Made by a program: the position numbers and the translations under genes. Of a DNA stretch of 5,429 nucleotides, positions 1-5,006 are shown piece by piece (within the stretch, counting starts at the first letter, position 1; each line of letters starts with the position of its first letter). The notes below the pieces were generated by a model. That model had not been told where the DNA came from. It searched no databases and saw nothing but the letters and a program-made list of their open reading frames with translations. Location: positions 1-5,429 of the forward strand of contig JALRGB010000713.1 in the NCBI GenBank assembly GCA_023253575.1. Direction: 5' to 3'. This DNA comes from Verrucomicrobiales bacterium. Lineage in GTDB: Bacteria > Verrucomicrobiota > Verrucomicrobiia > Verrucomicrobiales > V1-33.

Positions 1-74
1 TTTCATTCGAAATATAAGACGTCCAGTTCCTGAAACATGACAGCAGTAATAAAATGCCTACTCCGGCAAAGTTG

Positions 75-98
75 AAAAATGTGTGGGCCGACGGCCCA
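75..98 (-). terminator. Weak candidate intrinsic terminator, minus strand
   Basis: Read on the minus strand, TGGGCC and GGCCCA (98-93 and 89-84) form a 6-bp GC-rich stem around a 3-base loop. Four bases (83-80) separate it from a run of five T (79-75). The short stem, tight loop and offset T-run make it a poor terminator, and a neighbouring GACGGC/GCCGTC pairing would compete. It lies about 60 bases past the stop of the doubtful short minus-strand ORF at 159-299, the only reason to take it seriously. Confidence 0.22.
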
Positions 99-158
99 AC
101 CGCCGTCACCTGCGAACAGTGTGACCGTGGTCAGAACGGTAGAATTATCATGAACCGG

Positions 159-299
159 TCATTTTGCCATGAGAATACCTTCGATGCGATTGATGCGAGA
201 GCGGATCGGCCCGGCGGTAAGCCGCGAGTGGGTGGGCCGTTGCTGGTTCTCTGGATCCGTCTGATTTTCATCGGTTGGCGCCATGCTGATTCCATGCAT
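159..299 (-). CDS. Possible very small protein (41 or 46 aa), unrecognised
   Basis: This minus-strand ORF starts at ATG 299 (46 codons) or ATG 284 (41 codons) and stops at TGA 161-159; an in-frame TAA lies just upstream of 299. The 284 start has GGA six bases upstream, a weak Shine-Dalgarno. The product has no signal peptide or membrane segment. Its N-terminal half is polar and acidic (MAPTDENQTDPENQQRP) and its C-terminal half basic (RLTAGPIRSRINRIEGILM), which looks protein-like rather than random. I do not recognise it. The same frame stays open for 51 more codons past the TGA, to another TGA at positions 3-5, so a longer gene broken by a stop is a second possibility. Chance is a third. 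It would be divergent from the lipoprotein gene at 394. Confidence 0.22.
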   Translation of the reverse strand: MHGISMAPTDENQTDPENQQRPTHSRLTAGPIRSRINRIEGILMAK

Positions 300-302
300 A
301 AT
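275..302 (+). promoter_or_regulatory. Candidate sigma-70-type promoter for the lipoprotein gene
   Basis: TTGGCG (275-280) and CATAAT (297-302) are separated by 16 bases and match the sigma-70 -35 and -10 hexamers at 4 of 6 and 5 of 6 positions. Transcription would start near 309, leaving a leader of roughly 85 bases before ATG 394. This is a visual match only, and the promoter consensus of this lineage may differ from that of E. coli. Confidence 0.3.
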
Positions 303-393
303 TTAATCTTTCTTGGCTGGCCGCGGTCGATGGTGTCGTTCTCTGATCGAACGGGCACGGCATGACCTCTCGCCGCCGCTGCCCTTTTTTCTC

Positions 394-648
394 ATGACTC
401 TGATCCCACGTCATCATCGCGCCGCGCTGCTGCCGGCTCTCGTGTTGTCCGCGCTGTTGGCTGGCTGTAGCTCAACGGATTCCCAGAACCACCGTCACGA
501 ACCGGAGGAATCAAGGGCGGATCGAAAAGCTCGGCGGGCCTCCCACGCGGAGTCGTTTCAGGAGCGCCGCCGGGCACGCGCAGAAGCCGAGGACCAGCGC
601 TACGATGCCTGGTTCAACCGCGTCATGGGGCGGCCAGGCTCCTCTTAG
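394..648 (+). CDS. Small Arg-rich outer-membrane-type lipoprotein (84 aa)
   Basis: The product begins with a classic lipoprotein signal: a short basic n-region (RHHR, residues 6-9), a hydrophobic stretch rich in Ala and Leu (10-22), and the lipobox LLAGC with the lipidated Cys at residue 25. Signal peptidase II would leave a 60-residue mature protein. Ser at +2 is not the Asp inner-membrane retention signal of E. coli, so outer-membrane sorting is expected by that rule. The mature part is short and highly charged, with 12 Arg, 1 Lys and 11 Asp/Glu, probably largely helical, and ends in an aromatic patch (RYDAWFNRVMG). The frame is open from a TTG at 313, but ATG 394 puts the signal peptide at the N-terminus and is preferred. 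There is no Shine-Dalgarno upstream. The gene converges on the barrel gene. No function is recognisable; a structural or envelope-tethering role is conceivable but unproven. Confidence 0.62.
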   Translation: MTLIPRHHRAALLPALVLSALLAGCSSTDSQNHRHEPEESRADRKARRASHAESFQERRRARAEAEDQRYDAWFNRVMGRPGSS

Positions 649-688
649 AAACATGCCCATACGCCGGCGGATCCTCGCTTCTAGGCAC

Positions 689-723
689 AAAAAAACGGGC
701 CGGAGCACATGTGCTCCGGCCCG
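689..723 (-). terminator. Strong Rho-independent terminator of the barrel gene
   Basis: Positions 696-723 form a perfect 28-base palindrome, folding into a 12-bp GC-rich stem (CGGGCCGGAGCA paired with TGCTCCGGCCCG) with a 4-base CATG loop. Read on the minus strand it is followed at once by seven T (695-689). It lies 25 bases past the barrel gene's stop codon at 749. The plus-strand side has no T-run directly after the stem, so it should act mainly on minus-strand transcription. It also sits in the gap between two convergent genes and would stop barrel transcripts entering the lipoprotein gene. Confidence 0.92.
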
Positions 724-748
724 CGGTCATCAAACAACAATTTTTAAA

Positions 749-1444
749 TTAGAAGCGAACGATCACTCCGGCTTCCAAATTATGACCTTGAATCGAGTCG
801 GCATCGGTCTCGGTCTGGATGTAGCGGTAACCCAGCGAGAGTTCGGTGGTCTGATTCACGGAATAGTTCAGGCTGCTGAATCCCTGGAAGGAGAAATCCC
901 AGCCATCGACCGAAGCGTCAAAATCAACGTCCTCGATTTGATCGAGATCGAACTCAGACCAAGCCACCCCGGCCCCTGCGCCCAGCGAAAAGGAGAGGGC
1001 ATCTGACAGCTGCCAGCTGTAGGAAGCATTCAGCAAAATCGGCACGGCCGTACCGTCGGCATCGAGGCCGAGCTCACCGAGTTTGTCACCGCGCAAGCTG
1101 ACGGAGACGGTATCGAGACCAGCCGTGTAATAACCGACGCTAGCGCCGAGGCTGAAACCATTGTCAAAGCGATATCCAAATGGGATGGTCACGCCCCAGC
1201 CGACATCGAAACTGGCGTCGAGGCCGACGGTGCCGAGGGCTGTGCCGGTCGAATACCCCATATCTTCGAGCCAGAGCGCGCTGCCTTGAATGCCTGTGAA
1301 CCAGCCGCTAGCCGCGACCACTGGGGCGCTGGAGACCACGGGAGCCGGAGTCGGTGAGGAAACGGGCGATTCTCCCGCCACTGCGACTGTGAGGCTGACC
1401 GGGGCGAGTGCCGCGAGAGACAGGATAAGGGAACGGAATTTCAT
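749..1444 (-). CDS. Outer membrane beta-barrel protein, eight-stranded type (231 aa)
   Basis: Residues 1-23 are a Sec signal peptide: basic KFR start, Leu/Ala core, and cleavage predicted after AVA (23). A Pro/Val/Ser-rich linker (about 24-45) follows. From residue 47 the chain shows alternating polar/hydrophobic, Gly- and Tyr-rich segments. I count eight probable strands, roughly GIQGSALWL, WGVTIPFGYRF, FSLGASVGYYTAGL, AVPILLNASYSWQL, LSFSLGAGAGVAWSEFDL, WDFSFQGFSSLNYSV, TELSLGYRYIQ and HNLEAGVIVRF. The protein ends in Phe, the usual recognition residue for the BAM assembly machinery. Length and strand count fit the small OmpA/OmpX/OmpW-like barrel superfamily; no peptidoglycan-binding domain is present. 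Acidic loops (for example DLDQIEDVDFDASVD) would probably face outward. There is no Shine-Dalgarno; ATG 1444 is chosen because it begins the signal peptide. The gene has its own terminator and is probably a single-gene unit. The specific role (adhesion, pore or structural) cannot be read from the sequence. Confidence 0.85.
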   Translation of the reverse strand: MKFRSLILSLAALAPVSLTVAVAGESPVSSPTPAPVVSSAPVVAASGWFTGIQGSALWLEDMGYSTGTALGTVGLDASFDVGWGVTIPFGYRFDNGFSLGASVGYYTAGLDTVSVSLRGDKLGELGLDADGTAVPILLNASYSWQLSDALSFSLGAGAGVAWSEFDLDQIEDVDFDASVDGWDFSFQGFSSLNYSVNQTTELSLGYRYIQTETDADSIQGHNLEAGVIVRF

Positions 1445-1712
1445 GGGTTGATGGATACTGGGTGTGAGTTGAACGGGAGGAAAACCACGACGGCTGGCTG
1501 CAGAAAAAAGCGACTGAAGCCCAGTGGGCCGTATGGAAAAAATCTCCCTTGATTAACGAATGAAAGCTCACCCCGCGCGGCAGCGAAGTCAATCACAACG
1601 TCACGTCTAGCCCATCGGGGAAGCCCGGCATCGACCTCAGTAATCCGCTGAGATGTGGCGGGATTTTTCGCGCAGTGCTCCGGAGGGTTTTATCTGGTCG
1701 GTGGCGGAAGGA
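1445..1712. other. Intergenic region upstream of the barrel gene
   Basis: This gap lies between the stop of the phosphatase gene and the start of the barrel gene, both on the minus strand. It should hold the barrel gene's promoter. The best -35-like element on the minus strand is TTGACT (1592-1587), but no good -10 lies at normal spacing, so no promoter is called. No convincing terminator for the phosphatase gene is visible; a 4-5 bp hairpin around 1645-1662 is too weak and faces the plus strand. No small gene or RNA was recognised. Confidence 0.5.
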
Positions 1713-3524
1713 TTATTGGGCGGGCTGGACTTTTTCGATGACGAAAGAATCCACCACGGTGGCATTTTCGCGAAGGAACCGGGCCTCGAGTCGAGGGCCA
1801 TTCACATCTAGCACCATTGATCCCAAGTTATTGAGGGATACGCACATAGCTGGGTGGTTGAGCGGACCGCCGCTGATCTGGCCGGAACTTCCGGCGGTGA
1901 TGTAAACCGCTCCCTTGAAGGGGGCATTGTCACCTGGCTTGCGGTAAGGTCCGTCGCCTGTCGCGCTGCCGGTGCCGCCGTCGATTTTCATCTCTGGGGT
2001 CAAGGTGGTGGAGGCTCCATAATGGCCGTTGAGAAGAAAGGATCTTTCGTAGCTGTGGCTGTGGCCGGTCATGACCAAGTCCACGCCCCCGGCCTCGAGC
2101 AAAGGCAGCAATTTTTCACGCATCTCGATGAGCTCCAATTCTTTGTCTGAATCATGCGATCCTTTTGTATAAGGCGGGTGATGCCAGAAAGCGATGATCC
2201 ATGGTTGATTTGTGCTAGCGAGGTCGTGTTGCAACCAAGTGGCCATGGCTCCGTCGGTCGCCCGGCTCGAAGTCATCGAATCAAGGCAGACGAAGTGAAT
2301 ATTCGCATAATCGAAGGAGTAATATTTCTCTGTTCCCGATGGCACGCCTCCCGCTTCGGCGCGTGTGGGTAGGGTGAACATCTCAAAATATGGAAGGGTG
2401 GGGGACGGGTTGGTGCTTTGCGCCGTGTCATGGTTGCCAATGGTTGGCCAAAGGACCGACTGGCGAAGCATGGCTGGATACATGTCAAAAACCGCCGCTT
2501 GATACTCGGCATCCGTGCCAGTGTCGTACGCGTTGTCACCCAGCATCAGCCAAAGGTCGGTGCGAGTCCGGCCATTAAATGTTTCATAGGCCGCGCTGAC
2601 GGCGGCGGCATTGGCATTTTTAGTGCCGGAATCACCCAAAACCCAAAGCCGAACTGGCTGCACTGTGCCCGCCGGAGGGGCGCTGAAAAAAGCAAATTCC
2701 TCGCCCGAGGCTAAATTTCCGGAGGGCGTGCCCACGGCATAATGATATTGTGTGTTGGGACGCAGTCCGGTCAGTGGCAGCTCGTGGTCGATCGTGGGTT
2801 CCTTCTCCTCGACGACTTGGGAGGGGTATCCCTCAATTGTGCCGTAGGTGACGCGGCCGATGGTGGGTAAATCCGTCCGCCATCGGAGGACAACGCTCTC
2901 GGGTGTGCCTTGTTGGAGATAGGGACCACGGGTCACGGTGGCGGTTTCCAATCCAATGAGTTCGAGGTCGAAGCTGAGGTCGCTGCTGTTCTCGCTGGCT
3001 TGATGGATTTCGACAGCGAGGGTATTGGTGCCGCGCACCAAACCGGTGGCGGTCATGGTTGTGAGTTGGAAATTTTTTTCCGCGGTCCCGCTGACGGCGG
3101 CGGTGGCCATGGTGGTGGCGAGCGCTGGGCCGGCGGGCATATTGTCGCGGTGAATTTCCACGCCATTGAGGAAAACGACGGCTCCGTCGTCGCGCAGGAG
3201 ACGAAGCGTCAGCCCTCGAATGATTGACGGATCGTTTACGGTAAATGATTTACGGAAATATACGGCAGATGCATTCAGCGGCTCTCCGCCGGCCGGTGCG
3301 AGCACGGTCGTCTCGTCGCCATCGCCATACCCGAACTCGGCCCGGCCCGTGGCCCATTCCGCATCATTCCATTCCGGAGCTTTCCACCCCGAAGGCAACT
3401 CGCTGGGGCGAAGCCAATATTTCCATTCCGCCCCGGCGGGAATCAATGTTTGGCGCGCCGTCAGCGGTGCGGCCGACCCCAGCAAAAACAAGCTGGCCAA
3501 GACCGCAGAAAGAAAAGGATTCAT
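1713..3524 (-). CDS. Secreted purple-acid-phosphatase-like metallophosphoesterase (603 aa)
   Basis: This is a predicted exported hydrolase of phosphate mono- or diesters, using two metals in a calcineurin-like fold. Residues 1-23 are a signal peptide (cleavage near PLTA|RQ). Residues about 25-192 form a beta-sandwich with the motifs RDDGAVVFLNG and NTLAVEIHQ, a module I associate with secreted Verrucomicrobiota and Planctomycetota proteins. Residues about 196-285 are a fibronectin-III-like purple acid phosphatase N-terminal domain (RGPYLQ; LTGLRPNTQYHYAV). The catalytic domain, about 290-595, carries the full ligand set: GDSG (D298), GDNAY (D330, Y333), GNHD (N364, H365), WHHPPY (H448) and GHSHSYER (H488, H490). 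All seven metal ligands expected for a purple acid phosphatase are present, so it should be active. ATG 3524 is preferred over an in-frame GTG at 3539 because it directly begins the signal peptide; neither has a Shine-Dalgarno. It starts 47 bases after the 97-residue protein and may be cotranscribed with it and parA. Phosphate scavenging is an inference; the true substrate is unknown. Confidence 0.93.
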   Translation of the reverse strand: MNPFLSAVLASLFLLGSAAPLTARQTLIPAGAEWKYWLRPSELPSGWKAPEWNDAEWATGRAEFGYGDGDETTVLAPAGGEPLNASAVYFRKSFTVNDPSIIRGLTLRLLRDDGAVVFLNGVEIHRDNMPAGPALATTMATAAVSGTAEKNFQLTTMTATGLVRGTNTLAVEIHQASENSSDLSFDLELIGLETATVTRGPYLQQGTPESVVLRWRTDLPTIGRVTYGTIEGYPSQVVEEKEPTIDHELPLTGLRPNTQYHYAVGTPSGNLASGEEFAFFSAPPAGTVQPVRLWVLGDSGTKNANAAAVSAAYETFNGRTRTDLWLMLGDNAYDTGTDAEYQAAVFDMYPAMLRQSVLWPTIGNHDTAQSTNPSPTLPYFEMFTLPTRAEAGGVPSGTEKYYSFDYANIHFVCLDSMTSSRATDGAMATWLQHDLASTNQPWIIAFWHHPPYTKGSHDSDKELELIEMREKLLPLLEAGGVDLVMTGHSHSYERSFLLNGHYGASTTLTPEMKIDGGTGSATGDGPYRKPGDNAPFKGAVYITAGSSGQISGGPLNHPAMCVSLNNLGSMVLDVNGPRLEARFLRENATVVDSFVIEKVQPAQ

Positions 3525-3571
3525 AAAATTAAATATCACTGAAAGCCCATCGAATCGGTTGGCTCCGACGA

Positions 3572-3865
3572 TTAAACCAACTCGACATCGCGTTTTTCGG
3601 ATTTTTCGCTGACACGTTCATCCTCAAGAGGGCGAAATCGCTCCGCATTGAAAGCGCGCTCCGGAAACGGCGGAGTGGCTGACCGAGGATTCAGCATCCC
3701 CACCAAAGTAATTGCCACTTCTCCCGGCTCACCCGCCCAGTTGACCCCCAAGGTCACATCCCGCACCACATACGTCACTCCAGCCTTGGGCAGGGCAACA
3801 TAAAGCTTCTCAATCCCAAGTGGAAATTGATCGTTGATACACACTACTTTTTGTCCGGTCATCAT
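3572..3865 (-). CDS. Conserved-looking small protein of unknown function (97 aa)
   Basis: This is a soluble protein with no signal peptide or membrane segment. Residues 1-58 look like a compact beta-rich fold: KVVCIND (6-12), a segment of the form GIEKLYVALPKAGVTYVVRDV, then GEPGEVAITLVGMLNP. The C-terminal part contains FNAERFRPLEDE followed by a charged tail ending KRDVELV. The pattern of VCIND, ALP..G..YVVRDV, VGxxNP and FNAERFRPL resembles, from memory, short uncharacterised proteins seen in Verrucomicrobiota chromosomes and some phages. I know of no assigned function and do not give one. The start is one of two adjacent ATGs (3865 or 3862); the frame is open further upstream, but that would overlap parA. 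No Shine-Dalgarno is visible. It begins 13 bases after the parA stop, in the position where parB is usually found, so cotranscription with parA is very likely. An SH3-like adaptor is a guess from its strand pattern. Confidence 0.75.
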   Translation of the reverse strand: MMTGQKVVCINDQFPLGIEKLYVALPKAGVTYVVRDVTLGVNWAGEPGEVAITLVGMLNPRSATPPFPERAFNAERFRPLEDERVSEKSEKRDVELV

Positions 3866-3878
3866 AATGGATAAAGAA

Positions 3879-4907
3879 TCAAACGTCAGGATTAAAGGGA
3901 GCGCCAAATGGATTGGGCGGCACACTGGTCGGGTCCGGCCGCGCTGGGGCAGGGGCTGGGGAGCCCACCTGCCAAGCATCCGGAAGGGGGCTCACCGGGG
4001 GCGAAATCGTTGCGGGCGCAGCGCTTGGCGCGGCGACGGGGGCAGGTGCTGCGCTGAGCGGCCCACTTGGTACTTGCGCCGTCGGCGCCGTCGATAATTC
4101 GCTTGTGGACGGCACCGGCGGGACTGGATCACCCATGGCTTGTGGCTGGCGCCGGATGAATTCGGCCGCGGCCTCGCGGTAGGCGCGGGCGCCGGGGCTA
4201 TTGGGGGAATACTCCATGACCGTTAGCTCATGGCTGGGCGCCTCGCTGAGGGCGACGTTGCGAGGGATAATGGTTTTGTAGACGAGGTCTTCAAAAACGC
4301 GCCGGACCTCGTCGACCACGAGTCGCGAGAGGTTGGTGCGTCCGTCATACATGGTCATGAGGATGCCTTCGATGGTGACGTGTGGATTGACTCCGGCAGC
4401 ACAAATTCGTTCGTGCAGGTCGACGATTTTCGCCAATCCCTCGAGTCCATAATATTCGCATTGGATGGGGATGAGCAGGCCATCGGCGGAGGCGAGGGCG
4501 CTGGTCATGAGAATCCCGAGTGAGGGGGGGCAGTCGAGAAGGCAGACGTCCCATCGATTCAGGACCCGCAGCGGTTCCAATACTTCGCTAAGGCGCACGA
4601 GGTGGTTTTCGTTGCGGGCCAGAGAGACCTCACTGCCGGCCAGTTCCATGTGACTGGGGATGCACCAGAGGCGGGGTAGTCGAGTTTCGCGCACTTTAGC
4701 GGCGGCAAAATCCGCTCCGACTAGACACGAGTACAGACTGCCTCCCTCCTCGGTGAGACAGCCGAGCGCGCTGGAGGCGTTTGCTTGCGGATCGAGATCC
4801 ACCAGCAATGTACGCACTCCTTTTTCCGCGAGAGCGGCGGCGAGGTTGACGGCGGTGGTGGTCTTACCCACACCTCCTTTTTGGTTCGCAATAGCGATGA
4901 TTTTCAT
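3879..4907 (-). CDS. parA: ParA/Soj-family ATPase with long Pro/Ala-rich tail (342 aa)
   Basis: This cytoplasmic P-loop ATPase belongs to the family that partitions chromosomes and plasmids or positions large cargo by ATP-dependent dimerisation on DNA. The deviant Walker A is KGGVGKTT (10-17, signature K10 and P-loop K15); Walker A' is VDLDPQANAS (36-45, catalytic D39); Walker B is CLLDCPP (122-128, D125). The block IIPRNVALSEAPSH (213-226) is typical of Soj-like proteins. The core ends near residue 253, the usual Soj length. About 89 further residues (254-342) have 26 Pro, 16 Ala, one Arg and no Lys, and are surely disordered. At residue 219 Ala replaces the Arg that I align with R218 of Bacillus subtilis Soj, a reported DNA-binding residue; the partner R190 (Soj R189) is kept. 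ATG 4907 gives the canonical MKIIAIANQKGG start; only AGG directly next to it resembles a ribosome site. No parB follows, so the role may be cargo positioning rather than chromosome segregation. The symbol denotes the family. Confidence 0.94.
   Translation of the reverse strand: MKIIAIANQKGGVGKTTTAVNLAAALAEKGVRTLLVDLDPQANASSALGCLTEEGGSLYSCLVGADFAAAKVRETRLPRLWCIPSHMELAGSEVSLARNENHLVRLSEVLEPLRVLNRWDVCLLDCPPSLGILMTSALASADGLLIPIQCEYYGLEGLAKIVDLHERICAAGVNPHVTIEGILMTMYDGRTNLSRLVVDEVRRVFEDLVYKTIIPRNVALSEAPSHELTVMEYSPNSPGARAYREAAAEFIRRQPQAMGDPVPPVPSTSELSTAPTAQVPSGPLSAAPAPVAAPSAAPATISPPVSPLPDAWQVGSPAPAPARPDPTSVPPNPFGAPFNPDV
3882..4148 (-). other. Low-complexity region encoding the ParA Pro/Ala tail
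   Basis: These codons specify residues 254-342 of the ParA protein. The stretch is GC-rich and dominated by Pro, Ala, Ser and Val codons, including the run SPAPAPARPDP and the end PNPFGAPFNPDV. There is no exact nucleotide tandem repeat, so it reads as a diverged low-complexity tail rather than recent slippage. The reading frame is unbroken from the ATPase core, which argues against a frameshift artefact. Confidence 0.8.
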
Positions 4908-5006
4908 GCCTGCAGGGGGAGACGATCTGAACGGTTCTTGCTTATTCACGCACGGGCGGTAGGGACGCCAGCAGTTTTTGGTATTCCGCCCTATGCTTCT
5001 CTTAAA
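4908..5006. promoter_or_regulatory. Divergent intergenic region between parA and the SWIM-protein gene
   Basis: These 99 bases separate two divergent start codons and must hold the promoters or untranslated leaders of both. On the plus strand, TATGCT (4992-4997) is a fair -10 hexamer, but it lies only 9 bases before ATG 5007 and has no good -35, so any transcript from it would be nearly leaderless. On the minus strand no convincing hexamer pair is seen. No parS-like 16-base palindrome (consensus TGTTTCACGTGAAACA) is present here or elsewhere in the window. Confidence 0.45.

Larger units (their letters stand above)
1..393. other. Left-edge region without a convincing gene
   Basis: No reading frame here gives a recognisable protein. 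All three plus frames meet a stop within the first 40 bases, so at most a few C-terminal codons of a plus-strand gene could enter from the left. On the minus strand no convincing start runs off the left edge. The base composition is mixed, with AT-rich patches near 1-60 and 295-312 that suit promoters or untranslated sequence. The items worth listing separately are a short minus-strand ORF, a hairpin followed by a T-run on the minus strand, and a plus-strand promoter candidate upstream of the lipoprotein gene. No tRNA, direct repeat or insertion-sequence end was seen. Confidence 0.5.

Noticed and set aside
131..358. Minus-strand ORF of 75 codons
   Set aside because: Its translation is rich in Arg/Pro with no recognisable fold; another frame of the same strand (159-299) looks more protein-like.
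54..365. Plus-strand ORF of 103 codons
   Set aside because: The translation has no motif or family likeness, overlaps the lipoprotein leader region and the minus-strand candidate, and has no ribosome site; likely chance.
605..1006. Plus-strand ORF of 133 codons
   Set aside because: It lies across the terminator and antisense to the barrel gene, whose signal peptide and strand pattern are clear; a shadow frame.
1641..1666. CCGC...GCGG hairpin followed by TTTTT on the plus strand
   Set aside because: The stem is only 4-5 bp and no plus-strand gene precedes it; it does not face the phosphatase transcript.
3525..3539. GTG start giving the phosphatase five extra residues
   Set aside because: It would add IFNF before the signal peptide with no better ribosome site; the ATG at 3524 directly begins the signal peptide.
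3166..3612. Plus-strand ORF of 148 codons
   Set aside because: Antisense to the phosphatase N-terminus and signal peptide; Ser/Arg/Pro-rich shadow with no motif.
3866..3979. Upstream extension of the 97-residue protein to 135 codons
   Set aside because: It would overlap the parA coding end by about 100 bases and its added residues are Arg/Pro-rich shadow; the motifs begin right after the tandem ATG.
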